A DNA stretch of 64,000 nt from Ceratotherium simum simum (taxonomy: Eukaryota; Chordata; Mammalia; Perissodactyla; Rhinocerotidae). The position numbers and the translations under genes are program-made. The notes under the pieces were generated by a model. It searched no databases. It saw only the letters and a program-made list of their open reading frames with translations, and was not told the origin of the DNA. Where the stretch lies: the NCBI RefSeq assembly GCF_000283155.1, contig NW_004454216.1:8303785-8367784 (forward strand), given 5' to 3'. Positions 1 to 12,214 of this stretch are shown here, one piece after another (the first letter of the stretch is position 1; the number at the start of each line of letters is the position of its first letter).

Positions 1-70
1 ATTGCTTATACTCTGTAATTATCTAGTCCTACGTAGGATACAGCCACAATGTGGGTGTATTTATTTATTT

Positions 71-114
71 GTGTGTGTATGTGTGTGTATATATATATAT
101 ATATCTATATTTCT
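71..114. repeat. (TG)n/(TA)n microsatellite
   Basis: Alternating GT then AT dinucleotides with a single TATG interruption, about 44 bases. Confidence 0.9.
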
Positions 115-1390
115 GAATCTAGGGTATTGGTATTTGAATCTAGGAAAGAAGTTAGGGTGGGTTTTATTTTTATATCTCAGAATTTGAACTAGAGTCAGAT
201 TGAATTAAATGGTGATTCAACAGTTGAATTTAATGATAAACAGTCCATGTGTAAATGTAGAGATCTGTTTCTTTGAAATCCTGTTCCCCTTTATGTGACT
301 CTTTCTTATGCATAGCTTGTTACTAGCTACTAGTTCCCCTAACTTGATATTTAATATGAAGTTAAGCTTTTAAGAAAACATTTAACTTACGTTTTTTTCA
401 TTGAGTCAGGGAAATACTATGGGTCAAACGTAATCATAAGTAAGGTGTCTTTCTTCACTTGGCAGTTGCTAAAGGAACACAACAAAATAAAAATGGAATA
501 TTTTTATTTGTAGCAAATATCACAAGATCCTTAGAAGCTGGGTTTAATTTTCCTGTTTCCAAGTGATAAAAACAGAACCTCTAAGAGTTTCTTTGACCTG
601 CATGATCATGTGGCCTGCCAAAGGAGGGACATGCAGGCTATTCTAGGGACCAATGTGTTCTCTTTACCTAGTTCACTTCCCTTCTATTTGCAGGACTTAA
701 TTTGGTCTCAACTTCACTGGCTTACATATTTCCTCAGATAAATAACCCAAAGTAGGCTCTGAATCATACTTGCCTCAGAATGTTTGAGTGCACTATTCTA
801 TGAACTCCTGTACCTAAGGTCTTCACAGAATAAGGAAAAAACACCCTGAGACATCCTAGGAGTTGGCAGAGGTCAGGAAACATGGCCCTGTTATGAGGGG
901 GAATTTCACTGAGACTTCTGAGGGAAGGGAACATTTTATTGTTCTAATTTCAATGCAGGCAGTGAAGGGGATGTTGGCTAGATGCCAGATAAGGAAATGA
1001 AACCTGTAATGAAAAAACCCCACCATCAGAAATTCAACCACATCTATCCTAACATTCGTTTGAATTTTGTAAAACAGCTCTTGCAAAGTAACCTGATAAG
1101 TTTAAGCATTACATTCACATCAACTTAGGGCACTAATATGCCTGGGACTTGGATGCCCTTCAGTTCCACCAACCAGAGAAATAAAGGAATTCCTAATATT
1201 ATCCAAGCCAAATGATCTGTGGTCCTAGCTAGGAAGAAACTCAGATGGGAAAGCTGAGCCCGGCCCTCATGGTCTACATGCTGCCTGCAGAGGCTGACTT
1301 AGCTTCAAAAGAAATTCCAAACAGCCAAAAGTACAACTTGACAAAGGCCAGAAGGTTATCTCAGCAACCTTAACTTAGACCTGGCTTGGA
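115..1390. other. Intergenic, nothing recognised
   Basis: AT-rich sequence without a convincing open frame, RNA gene or repeat that I can name. Confidence 0.5.
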
Positions 1391-1399
1391 GGGTGTATC

Positions 1400-3290
1400 T
1401 AGATCAATAAATTTAAAATGATTGAAATCATACAAAATATGGAATGACAATGGAATAAAATTAGAAATCAATAACAGTAGGAAATTCGGGAAATGCATAA
1501 ATATGTGGAAAGTAAACAACACACTCCTAAATAACCAATGGGCCAAAAACTACCAAAACTGACTCAAGAAGAAACAGAAAATCTGAGCAGATCTATAACA
1601 AGTAAAGAGATTGAATCAGTAATTAAAACCTCCCAACAAAGGAAAGCTCAAGACCAGATGGCTTCATTGCTGAATTATACCAAATACATAAAGAAAAAGC
1701 AATAGCAATCCTTCTCAAACTCTCCCAAAAAATAGAAGAGGAGGGAATACTTCTCAACCATTCTGTGAGGCCAGCATTATCCTCATACCAAAACCAGACA
1801 ATGACATTATAACAAAAGAAAACTGTAGAATAATATCCCTCATCAATATAGATGTAAAATTTCAAAACAAAATCTTAGCAGTACGAATCCAACGATGTAT
1901 AATAGGGATAGTCTATCATGACCAAGTTGTGTTTATACTACGTGTGTAGCACTGGCTTAATATTCAAAAATCAATCAATGTAGTTAACCATTTTAACAAA
2001 CTAAAAAAGAAAAACAAACTATGCTGGAACAATTGGATATCTTTATGCAAAACAAAATAAAACAAAAAAAGAACTTTGATCCATATCTTGTACAATATTT
2101 TTAAAAAAATGAACTCAAGATGGATCATGGATCTAAATGTAAAATAAAAACTATAGAACTTTCAGACAAAACATACAAGAAAATCTTTGGTAGCTTGGGT
2201 TAGGCAAACATTTATTTTATGCAACACCAAAACCACTATCCATAAAAGATCAACTGGACTTAATGAAAATTTAAAAATTCTGCTCTTTGAAAAACAGCAT
2301 TAAGAGAAGGAGAAGTCAAGCCACAGACTAGGATGAAATATTTACAAAGCATATATCTGAAAGAGAACTTGTATCCAGATTATATAAAGAATTCTCAAAA
2401 GTCAATAATATGAAAGCCAACTACCCTATTCTAAAAAATAAGCAAAATACTTAAACAGACACTTCTTTTCATCAAAGAAGATAGATGACAAGTAAGCAAA
2501 TGACAAGATACTCAACATGGTTAGTCATTAAGGCAATGCAAATTAAAATCATAAGATAACACCACACACCAATTAGAATGGCTAAAATTAAAGACTGACT
2601 ATATCAAGCGTTGATGCAGATGTGGAGGAACTGCTGGTGGGAATGTAAAAGTGATACAACTACCTTGGAAAACAGTTTGGCAGTGTCTTAAAAATATATC
2701 TACTCTGTGATATAGCCATTTCTCTCTTAGGTATTTACATAAGAAAAACAAAAACCTACATCTACACAAAGGCTTGTATACAAATACTCATAGCAGCTGT
2801 ATTTATAGTAGCCCAAACCTAGAAAGAACCCAAATATCTACCAACAGGTACATAAATAAATCGTGGTATATCCATCTAATGGAATACTACTTACTCAGCA
2901 ATAAAAAAGAATGAACTATTGATACATACAACAACATGGATGGATATTAAAATAATCATTCTGAGTGAAAGAAGACAGACAAAAAAGAGCACGTATTGTA
3001 TGATTGTATTTATACAAAATTCTAGAAAAGGCAAACTAATCTGTAGTGACAGAAAGTAGATCAGTAGTTTGCTGGTAACAGGGAGTGGAGGGGAGTGTGA
3101 CGGACTAGGAAGGAGGGATTACTAAGGATCACAAGGAAGCTTTTTGTTCATTCTCTTGATTTTGATGATGGCTCTGCGTGTGTGTATGTATACATATTTT
3201 TTCCTTAAAATTTATCAAATTGCATACTTTAAATATGTGCAGTTTACTGTATGTCGATTATACCTTGAACACAAAATTTTTTTAAATAGA
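1400..3290 (+). mobile_element. L1 LINE relic (ORF2 reverse-transcriptase end plus 3' UTR), internally deleted
   Basis: Decayed + strand L1. Translated from about 1770, the typical ORF2 stretch [12 protein letters not shown]...[16 protein letters not shown] is visible with stops and frameshifts around it. The part from about 2340 matches the L1 C-terminal and 3' UTR pattern (GGCTAAAATTAAAGACTGAC, GGGAATGTAAAAGTG, GGAATACTACTTACTCAGCA, and an end near TTTAAATATGTGCAGTTTACTG). About 1 kb normally present between the RT core and the 'CTGGAACAATTGGATATC' motif is missing near 2015. Not functional. Confidence 0.9.
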
Positions 3291-3414
3291 GAATTATGAC
3301 TATAGAGTGAAATTTAAAAAAATAAATTCAGTGATCAAAAAAATGAAAGTTTTGTAGCTAAATGCTCTTATTTTCCCTCTTATTAAGTAATAATAAACAG
3401 GTATACTTAGTGAA

Positions 3415-3645
3415 AGCGTACCAGGTACTAGGCATAATTTTAAGTACTTGACTTGTATTAGCTTGTTTAAAACTCACAACATCCCTGTGAGACAGAGAAC
3501 CCCATTACACCATTTTATAGTTGGGGAAACTGAGGCACAGACACAGATTTAACCAAGGACTCACCACTAAAACTAGCAGAGCCAGGATTTAAATTCAGAC
3601 TGCTTGGCTCTTTAGTGTTCACTCTTGACCACTGTGCTACACTGC
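3415..3645 (-). mobile_element. MIR SINE fossil
   Basis: The reverse of the MIR core is clear: CCATTTTATAG..GGGGAAACTGAGGCACAGA, then CCAGGATTTAAATTCAGACT and the end CTTGACCACTGTGCTACACTG. Nearly full length. Confidence 0.88.
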
Positions 3646-3649
3646 CTCT

Positions 3650-5220
3650 CAGATAAAGCTCTCAAACGGTTGCTGAATGAGCTTACTGCTCGAAGGCGAA
3701 ATATTAGGACTAGGAGGGAGACCTTCAGGGAGCCAGGAAGGAGAGCTGAATGAGGTCCAGAAAGAGTCACCCAGACCTGAGCTCTAGGTGTTAAGTGGTC
3801 CAGATCGGACTGCACACCTGTCCTGCAAGGGCCACCTGGTTCTGTGCATGACCGTCACCGTCTGTGTCACCGTCTGAGTCAAATGGTGTAGCCTAGACCT
3901 CGACTCTCCCTCATTTGTGCGGGTCGACTGTTCCTGCCCCAGACCCACCTTGATGCTCGAGGCCCTTCATCAGCTTGCACGAGAAATTCAACCACACTAA
4001 CCACATCCAGAATTTTGTTTGTAGTTTTCATGAAGATCTGGGGATTTGTGGGAAAGGCTTACACCTCCCAATGCATGGCATTTACTCAATTTCTCCACCT
4101 CACACAATTATCTACTTCTCTAAGCCTCTCCTTCCTTCCCTTCCCCAGCCAGTCTCCTGTCACTCCTCATCTTTGTCCAGCAGTGCTTGGTCTCAGTCTT
4201 CCTTGTATGTTCCTTCTCCACTTACAACCTAGGCCATGGATTTTACCCTCCTCACAAGCCTCTCAAAGCCATTTCTTCCTTAGGAAATTCTCACGTCAGC
4301 TGCTAAGAAGATAAAGTTGTCTCCATATCCTGATAGGAGCTCTTGGCGGACTTCCCAAGGCTGCCCTGACTATGTGTTGCTGTTCTGAGCATATCTAAAA
4401 GAAACGCCTAGAGAAGGGGCAAGGACCTTCCTCCCAGACAGAACCTCAGCCCTTGAGTATTGAAGCAAAGGCCAATGCTCAATGTGTTCCTCAGGAATCC
4501 GGCCAAGGGTTTCTCAGACTGATACTGGATATCCCCTGGTGGCTGGTGGGCTTGCCTGCTTCAGAGTGTATGGCTCTGTCAGGGAGGAGATAAAATGGCT
4601 TGTGCACTTCTCCCCTCCCCACAAGCTTTGTACAGCTGCCTCACTTGGGCTTGCAAAACGTAGCTTCAAGTGTGAAGGTGGCTTTGACAGAGGGGCATTT
4701 ACAACTCAGGGTCTCAGGTCTCCAAGGGCGGGAAAAACAGAATGAGGATGACCTCAGCCACCGATCTGGATTGCCCCGGCCACCCCCTCTCTGTGATTGC
4801 GTGTGGGAGAGTAAGCAGTGGAAAGGCAGTGAGAGAAAGCGGAGGGGGCCTGTCTCCAACTGTGTGCAGTGTGAGGTGTGGGAGCAGAATAAACACTGCT
4901 CCAGGAAGTGAAATCCCCCCGAGGGCAGTCTTTGCTACTCCTCTTCTTTGCTGGGTCGCCCCCTCACTCTGGCGATGACTAAGCTGATTCATTTGGGGCA
5001 CATCCATTTTCAAGTGGAGAGAAATAGTGAAGGCTTGAGAGAGAAAGGGGAAGGTACGGGCCACAGTGTCTCCTCCTACGAGAGCAGAGATGTGTGTATT
5101 AGTCAGAAGGACCTGTAGACAAGTTTTTGATTAGCAATCAGTGTTTTACAAAGGCCTGAATTCGTTGCCAATATAGTTTTTTTTAAACTGGATTATTTTA
5201 CATAAAAAATCAGAATTCAT
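3650..5220. other. Intergenic, nothing recognised
   Basis: Moderately GC-rich, with several short overlapping open frames on both strands but no recognisable domain, no splice-consistent frame and no named repeat. These frames are treated as chance. Confidence 0.45.
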
Positions 5221-5224
5221 GAAT

Positions 5225-5845
5225 ATCAGCTGATCTGGCAGCCTCACCTGTATTACTTTAATAGCTTCCCAGCAGGTGTCCCTGCTTACAGTCTGTTTCA
5301 AACCCAACAACCAGAGAGATACTTTTACAACCTAAATCAAATCATGCCAGTCCATTGATCAAAATCTTCCCATGACGTCTCATCTCACTGAGAGTAAAAA
5401 CCAGAGTAGCAGAAATACTCCGCAAGACCCTGCATAGGGGGCCACCCTGTTACCTTCAAGGGCCTCCTTTGCCTCTTCCTCCTCCTCTTCATCCGGTAGA
5501 TTACACAGATTGAAATCCGGGCCCTATTTTCTGCGTCTTTGGGTAAATAACAAACTGGTCAGTGTCTCACTTCCTCATCTGTAAAATGAAGCTAATAATC
5601 ATATCTCGCTCATAGAGTCATTATGAGGACAAAACAAGTTAATATTTTAAAAAGGCATTAAAACAGCCCAACACATAGTAAGAAGAATCCTGTGGTTCCC
5701 TGCTCCTCTCACGCTGCTTCCTTGATGTCCCTCAGGTAAGGCAGGTCTGTAGCTGCCTGATGGCCTTTGCAAATGCCGCGCTCTGCCCCACCCTGACTTC
5801 CACAGACACCTGCGAGATCTGCCCTCTCACCTCCTTCAAGCTTTG
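5225..5845 (+). mobile_element. L2 LINE fossil, split by a nested MIR
   Basis: Left part (5225-5500): L2 3' ORF-like text, TCAAAATCTTCCCATGACGTC, TCTCACTGAGAGTAAAAACC, GGCCACCCTGTTACC. Right part (5695-5845) resumes the same element: TGATGGCCTTTGCAAATGCC, CTCTCACCTCCTTCAAGC. The order matches L2 with a MIR inserted between. Confidence 0.75.
5503..5695 (+). mobile_element. MIR SINE fossil nested in L2
   Basis: ACTTCCTCATCTGTAAAATG, then ATAGAGTCATTATGAGGACA and CAGCCCAACACATAGTAAG follow the MIR core and tail. Confidence 0.75.
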
Positions 5846-6043
5846 CTTACCAGTATTTGGCATGAATCGAAAATTCAAAATTCAAAGCAAAATGGACCAG
5901 AAAAAAAAAAAAAAGAAGAAATGAAATGAGTATTGACTGAATTCAAGAAAGAAATGGAAGAAAAAGACAAAATTATCTCAAAATGAAGACTCAGTTACAA
6001 GGTGGCTAAAGGAAAAGAGACTCAAATAAAAATTTAACAAGGA

Positions 6044-6329
6044 AAGAGGCCGGCCTGATGGAGCAAGCGGTTAAGTGCGCACTCTCCGCTGCGGCGGCCC
6101 GGGGTTTGCCGGTTCGGATCCCGGGCGCGCACCGACGCACCGCTTGGCAAGCCATGCTGTGGCAGCGTCCTATATAAAGTGGAGGAGGATGGGCATGGAT
6201 GTTAGCCCAAGGCCAGTCTTCCTCAGCAAAAAAAGAGGAGGATTGGCAGATGTTAGCACAGGGCTGATCTTCCTCACACACACAAAAAAATGTTAGCAGA
6301 GGGCTGATCATCCTCACAAATAAAAAAGA
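6044..6329 (+). mobile_element. ERE-type (equine tRNA-derived) SINE with perfect 16-bp target-site duplication
   Basis: The element starts at GGCCGGCCTGATGGAGCAAG, has a Pol III B box GGTTCGGATCC at 6111-6121 and the tail GGGCATGGATGTTAGCCCAA. Flanks are identical: AAAAATTTAACAAGGA at 6028-6043 and 6330-6345. Many CpGs are intact, suggesting a fairly recent insertion. The last part of the body (TGTTAGCACAGGGCTGATC...) is repeated once more at about 6289, after a short CA run. Open frames across it are not genes. Confidence 0.97.
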
Positions 6330-6349
6330 AAAAATTTAACAAGGAGCGT

Positions 6350-8425
6350 TGAATAGAGACTAGAAAATAACTAAGAAAATTAAAATGTGTGATAATGTTT
6401 TTCTAGAAAATGATGAAGACACTTAGAAGTTATCAACTAGATATAGATCAGTACCATCTAGTTTAGGATTTACCAAATTATTGTTCCAGATATTTCTGTC
6501 TGAGCATCCAAGACAAGCTTGTCACCATCCTTGGCTATCAGAAAACCTTTTTGCCAATAATTCCCTCTGCTTCTTCCCCTGGTCCAGGCTGAACTGTCTT
6601 GTCTGGTGCTGTTGGCCACCCAGGAAGCAGGGGCTCTCGCTCCCTGTCCTTGTGTCTAGGCCAGGCTGAGATGTACCCATCCCCCGGCGTCCCACTGTCC
6701 AAGCAGCAACTCATGCCACAAGCCCAGCTCCCCTACTTCATCTCCGTCCTTCTCCTTCCCCTCCAATCCCTGGGTCTCCTGAGAATCACGCTGCCTCTAT
6801 TTCTATTCGGCATGCCAGCAGTTATTACTTTCATTCACTCATCAATAAGATTTACTTTAAGCAATAAGTACCTAGTATTTTTTTCCAGAGAATTCTGAAA
6901 AATTTTATGGATTTTTTCTTGTTTCCAGAGAACTCTAAACAATTATAAACGGAGAATTCAGTACGAGTACTTTAAATGATTACCACCTATTCAGAGACAA
7001 GAGAGGATGGAGAGGGCCACTCTCTACTTCCCGCTTTGCTCCTGGGGGAGATGAGGCTACTTGAAAGGGTCTCTTTTAGGCAGTTTGGAAGACTGTAACT
7101 GCTGACACCTCCTGCCCTTGGCCATGCCTGTTTTCGGCTCTATGGCACTGTGGGGCTATGTAGGGAAGCCTGGTCCAAACTGTAAGAGAAGAGGAGACAT
7201 CTGCCCTTCTCACTTCATCCTGAAGAAGTGAGGCTTAAGTCTGGGAGACCCAAGCTCACTAAAGTGGACTCAGAAATATACAAGCTGTCAAAGGTGGTGC
7301 AAATGAAGGTTATGTGATTGAAAAGGTTCCAAAATACTAAAAACCTCAGGGTGGGAAAGGGGAACAAAAATATGAGGAAAACAAAATCTCAAAACGTATG
7401 CGAAGGTTCTGTTTGAAGTCCTTTGAATTAGAGCTGGAGGGAGCGTGGAGAGGAGAGAGTTGTTGACCTTTCCCCCGGAGCCTTTTTTCAGGGAAGGGAG
7501 GGGGACTTATGGGCCTCAGATGTTGACTAATTTTTCTTTTCTTTTCAGGAAGCTTGTCTGCTGGAATCTTCATCTCACCGCTCTCTGCCCTTCATATGAG
7601 ATCATTGTTTTGCTAACAAGTTTTGGGGTGGAAAAGCGTTCTGTGAATTTGTTCCAGAATAGATAGGGTCAGTTTAGCTGCGGCTCAATGTTTGCTTGTG
7701 GAGTTTTCCCTCAACCTGAAACAAAACCAACTTCCCCATTCTACCACATCCCTCTTCTCACCTCTCCCTTAAGCAGAAGCAGGTTTCTGTGATCAGAGTT
7801 GGGGGGGAAGTGAGCTGGCTCAGTGTTCCCACCGAAATAGAACCCTAAATGAGCATGGAATGACCCTGATCAGGATGGTCATTGTCACCTCCCTGGTCTC
7901 TGACTTGTGGCAGAAGGAAAAAGGAACAAGAAACATGGTGCCAGGGAGAGGGATAAATAAAGATGCCAAACATCAAGAACATTCATGAATATTTTTTAAT
8001 TAAAATTGGAGTTGACACACACATCGAGTCTGTAAATACAAATTCTAGGGGAATTCTAAATTTGTACAGTTGCACAACTGAAGGCCACATTAGTATTCAT
8101 TTTTGTAGTTATGCAACATACCACTTCCCCCAGTTTCTGATCAACCCTGATACTACTACAGCCTGAGATTAAAAGATTTTACTACTTGAGTTTTGACTTT
8201 TGAAATTAGCTATGTTTGTAAATATAAAGTAGACTGACTTTTAAATTCCAGAAGTGAATGGCTTTCAGTCTGTCACTCACATTGACAATACCAGGGTTTC
8301 TGGGGCCATTCTGTATATGCTCCCACTCCCTTCAGATTTCACCCTCTGACCCATGGACACACTTGCCCACCTCTACTCTCGCCTGCTGCTCCTGGATGAA
8401 GCCTGGCTACTGTTGACACATTCTA
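6350..8425. other. Intergenic, nothing recognised
   Basis: No gene or classified repeat that I can support. The C/T-rich part near 6700-6800 could be a very decayed L2, but the match is too weak to call. Confidence 0.45.
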
Positions 8426-8429
8426 TGGT

Positions 8430-8665
8430 GTGTAGTGGAATAGTGGTTAAGAGCACATTCTGAAGGCTGACTGCCTGAGATCACATGGTGGCTTTGCCTC
8501 TTCTTGGCTGTGTGATTTTGGGAAAGTCATTTAATCTCTCTGTGCTGTATTTGCCTCATCTTTAATACTATAGGGGATAATTTAGTACCTATAAGGATAT
8601 TGTAACGAATAAAATAAATTTTTATGTATGAAATGTCTAGAACAGCACCTGGCAATGTTATCTGA
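8430..8665 (+). mobile_element. MIR SINE fossil
   Basis: GGAATAGTGGTTAAGAGCAC, then GGCTGTGTGATTTTGGGAAA, TCATTTAATCTCTCTGTGCT and AGAACAGCACCTGGCAATGT reproduce the MIR consensus in order, nearly full length. Confidence 0.92.
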
Positions 8666-8679
8666 ATGTTAAATATTGG

Positions 8680-9005
8680 TACTTTCCAATCCTAGAGATC
8701 ACATTATTCCTCTATGAGCACCTCCTGGGTTGCTCCTCTCTCTGGTAACCTAAACCCTCCCTGTTCCTTTTAAGAGATACATCTCCTCTTTCCTATGGAA
8801 CCATTGTCTGTACCATGTACTTAATACATAGCATTTCCTACTTTATGTGTTATTTATTTTTTCTTATGTACCTTTTATCTGCTTCAACTAGACCAAAGTC
8901 CTCAAGGACTGTAACGCTGTTTTATACATTTTTGTATTTCCTGTGTCCTGTGCAGTGTTTTGCACATGATAGGTCCTCAAGTAATTTTTGTTATTGGGAC
9001 TAGTG
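8680..9005 (+). mobile_element. L2-like LINE 3' end
   Basis: Decayed L2 3' pattern: TTAATACATAGCATTTCCTA, TAGACCAAAGTCCTCAAGG, GTGTTTTGCACATGATAGGT and a final CCTCAAGTAATTTTTGTTATT, in the order of the L2 tail. Confidence 0.6.
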
Positions 9006-9009
9006 GAAA

Positions 9010-9840
9010 CAGTGACCATGCAGAATTTGGAAAGAAGAGCATGGCAGTAAAATAGAGAAACAATGTGGATATGTTGGCTCCTGTTCTAACACTGAAGAAT
9101 TCAAACAATCTACGCAAGCAAGAAGGCAGAATTTTCATCCTTTCTGGGTCGGAGAGCTGGGCTGATCACAGTTTCCTTTGTTGACATTATGTGGGTTTTA
9201 TTGAAACGATGCCTCTGCGAACCGCATGGAGATTTTCACTTATCCTCAAATTTGTCTGATAAGGGAAAGATGCTGAATGCTTTAGCCAATGCAATTCCAG
9301 CTTAGTATTTTGCCCACAATAGTCTGCAAATCCTTCTGCAGAAAAATCTGCAGGGCTTTGGCATGAGGGTTGCTCAGCACTTTGTCGCCACACATGATTG
9401 TCTGGAAGGCAGGGACTCTGCACAGACCAGTGTGACTGGTGTTCCTGTGGGGACTCTGGTAGTGAGACAGATGCACAAAGGTAAGCACAGAGGGAAGATG
9501 GAGAGAGATATGCATGAAGGTGGCCTCATACTCTCTCCCGCTCAGAAGGAAGAGCTTGTCTAGTCTGGCTTAGCTTAACGGATGTGGGTTTGTCCTGGGG
9601 TGAACTTGATGGGAAGAGTTTGCTCTAGTTCTGAGCTCAGTTCTTGGAAACTCATGCCAAATTAATGTCTGTTGAATGAAGAAATGAGTCAGTGAGTGAG
9701 TGAGTGGCCTTAAAAAATCCAGGTTTGGTTCTGGGCCCTCAACTCAAAAATGTGAAGAAGACTACGTCGGTCTGCGTGTCCCTCCAGGTAGCTCAGGCCA
9801 CGCCTGCGGTGTCTCCTGAGTTGTAGAACAAAATGGCGTC
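9010..9840. other. Intergenic, nothing recognised
   Basis: No supported gene. A short GTGAGTGAGTGAGTGG run occurs near 9692. Confidence 0.45.
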
Positions 9841-9844
9841 ATAA

Positions 9845-10430
9845 ACTTATACAGTCTTTCTCTCCAGCACTCTAAACCTTATTACAATCCTCTAATCAAT
9901 TTTTAGAGTTACCTAAGGCACAAAAATGATCATGTCACACTCACTCTTTCCATGGCTTTTTGCTGAACGCAGATAAAGTCCAGTCCCTTAGCATGTCATG
10001 CAAAGTGCTCCATGCTCTCCCCTCTGCTTTTCTTCCTATCTCGTCTCGTATTGCTCCTCCATTCTGTATTCAAAATTCCATTTTTTGTGCTTCAACTATG
10101 GAAAGCTATTTGCTGTCCTCCAGTGTGCCCTACTGTCTCAAGCCTCTTCACCTATGCGTAAATGGTTCCTCTGCCAGGCATGTCTGTCAGCCTTTTCTCC
10201 CTGGCTAATACCTACTCCTTCTCCAAGGATTAGCTCCAGAGATTCCTGCTGTATGAAGGTTTCTCTGATCCCCTTCTAGGCAGAGTTAGGAGCTCTCTGC
10301 TCCACCTTCTCCCAGCAAACTTTGCCAATTTCTACTGTAACACACTTTCTGTCTCTCCAAACACACTGTGACCCTAATTGAGGAAAAATATTCCATCATA
10401 CCACTGAGCACAATTCTGGTAGAGAGTTAT
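9845..10430 (+). mobile_element. L2-like LINE fossil
   Basis: The order of motifs fits L2: ATGATCATGTCACACTCACT, CCATGGCTTTTTGCTGAACG, AAAGTGCTCCATGCTCTCCC, CTCTGCCAGGCATGTCTGTC, GATTAGCTCCAGAGATTCC. Open frames here are LINE remnants rather than a gene. Confidence 0.6.
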
Positions 10431-10454
10431 TGTTGTCCATAACTATAATTATGC

Positions 10455-10690
10455 AATTGTAATATAGTATAATGCTTAGACTATGGATATTGAAGTTAGA
10501 CTTGCCCGAGTTTGCATCATAGAACCTCCATTTTCTGAACTGTGCCAGGAACCTCTCTAAGACTCAATTTCTCCCTCTGTAAAATGGAGATAATCATGTC
10601 TACCCCTTAGCCTTGTGTGAGTATTAAATGAAATGCAGACTGTGAATATCTTAGCACAGTGCCTTGAACACAGAGTGTGTTTAATATTGT
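10455..10690 (+). mobile_element. MIR SINE fossil
   Basis: TCAATTTCTCCCTCTGTAAA, ATGGAGATAATCATGTCTAC and TTAGCACAGTGCCTTGAACA follow the MIR core and tail. Confidence 0.87.
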
Positions 10691-10699
10691 AGTGCAGGT

Positions 10700-11505
10700 G
10701 AGATAGAATTTGTTTTTGTTTCCTCTGCTTCAACAAAGAAGAAGCTAGGAAAGCCGTTTGAAGTCACTGAGGCCAGTCTTTCTTAGAAGGAGATGAGGTT
10801 AGAAGGTTGACGGTTGAGATAAGAGATGTTCTTTAGAATCACTGTAGGTGGCTACTTTAGAAGGTGATTGCCTCGTGAACTGGGGAGAAGTGGATGGAAT
10901 AAGACTCTTTGTTTTGAAGCACAAACCCGGGGCTAGAAGGGAGAAGAGGAGGAAGGGGTTCTGGGTCCCTGCATTGGCAGATTGTTGAGCCAAACCTAAC
11001 TCTGTGCTCTAGGTCTGACTTGCAGCTAGAGTGCAATGTGCCTGTAAAAGGGAGAAACACTGATGTAGAAATGCTGGAATTGAAGATGGGCCCTGCAACT
11101 GAGTGCTGGGCTCCAGTCTCACAGCCAACTTCTCCTTAGCTCTCAGTGCCTTACCACCTGTAGGTAGCACAGCAAGGTGGAATAGTGCTGGGCTGGAAAC
11201 CACTTCTCAGCCAAAGATACTCTTATACCGGAACAAAATAGAGTCCAGGGTCTTGGATTGGCTGGAAGGTAGAAGGATGGGCTTGTTCATCAGTTCTCTG
11301 GGTTGAGCTGGGTCATATTAGTTGCATAGGAAAACTTTTAAAATGGCTGAGGAACCCCCACATTATGATATTGCCATTAGCTGTTGAATGAGTGGATGCT
11401 GTAAGGTGGGGTTGATTTTGGCTTCCCTAGTAGTGTCCAAAATAGGAAGGATACACCACAGGGGTTCTCAAAACAGTCCACTGAAGTGTGGGAAGAAAAT
11501 GTTAG
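10700..11505. other. Intergenic, nothing recognised
   Basis: No gene or named repeat seen. Overlapping 60-70 codon frames on both strands lack any domain. Confidence 0.45.
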
Positions 11506-11519
11506 AACTTCTATTTGTA

Positions 11520-11784
11520 GTTGTTTTTGTTTTGTTTTGTTTTGTTTTTGGTGCAGAAGATTAGCCCTGAGCTAACATCTGTTGTCAATCCTCCTCTTTT
11601 TGGTGAGGAAGATTGGCCCTGGGCTAATATCCATGCACATCTCCCTCCACTCTACATGTGGGACGCTGCCACAGCATGGCTTGACAAGTGATGCGTATAT
11701 CCGCACCAGGGATCCGAAGCCATGAACCCCGGGCCGCCAAAGCAGAGTTCGCAAACTCAACCACTATGCCACCAGGCTGGCCCC
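11520..11784 (-). mobile_element. ERE-type SINE, antisense, with 10-bp target-site duplication
   Basis: Read on the - strand it runs GGGGCCAGCCTGGTGGCATA ... GGATCCCTGGTGCGG ... and ends in a (TTTTG)n-complement A-rich tail (11521-11552). The flanking duplication is TCTATTTGTA at 11510-11519 and 11785-11794. More mutated than the 6.0-kb copy, so probably older. Confidence 0.93.
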
Positions 11785-11799
11785 TCTATTTGTAATTTT

Positions 11800-12190
11800 T
11801 AATATATATAAACAAGATAATAGCTCTTTCTCACTATTTAATGTACAGATTGACATGGTCTCCCTCACTGAGCCTGATTGTCAGATGGTCACATGTTGTA
11901 GACTTACATGAGATATTCAAGGGGAAGGGTGGAACACCACACTATAGGGGAATTCACTGATTTGCTTGTTTTCAGAGAATTGTAATATTTTGTGGTTTAT
12001 GTGTGCCTGGCTAAGTGTCTTTAAAATATGCAGTGTTTGGTTTAACCTAGACAAATCTTATAAGAGGGATAAGTGTCATAAAAAAGATTTCTGCAAAAAA
12101 ACCCAAAATTCAAAAAACAAACACTCCACATCTTGAAGATAATACTCACATTACAAACACAAGGAAACATTAAAACATGTCAAATCTGAT
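11800..12190. other. Intergenic, nothing recognised
   Basis: AT-rich with A-runs; no gene seen. Confidence 0.45.
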
Positions 12191-12214
12191 ACCTTTCTTA
12201 TTTTTAGTTGTTAA

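Noticed and set aside
4600..5064. Overlapping 103-116 codon frames on both strands at 4.6-5.1 kb as a possible gene
   Set aside because: No domain, no splice-compatible neighbours and low-complexity composition.
6044..6130. A functional tRNA gene, suggested by A/B-box-like motifs
   Set aside because: The motifs belong to the tRNA-derived head of a SINE. The cloverleaf is degenerate and the body continues into a SINE tail.
6006..6317. Open frames on both strands at 6.0-6.3 kb
   Set aside because: They lie wholly in an ERE SINE.
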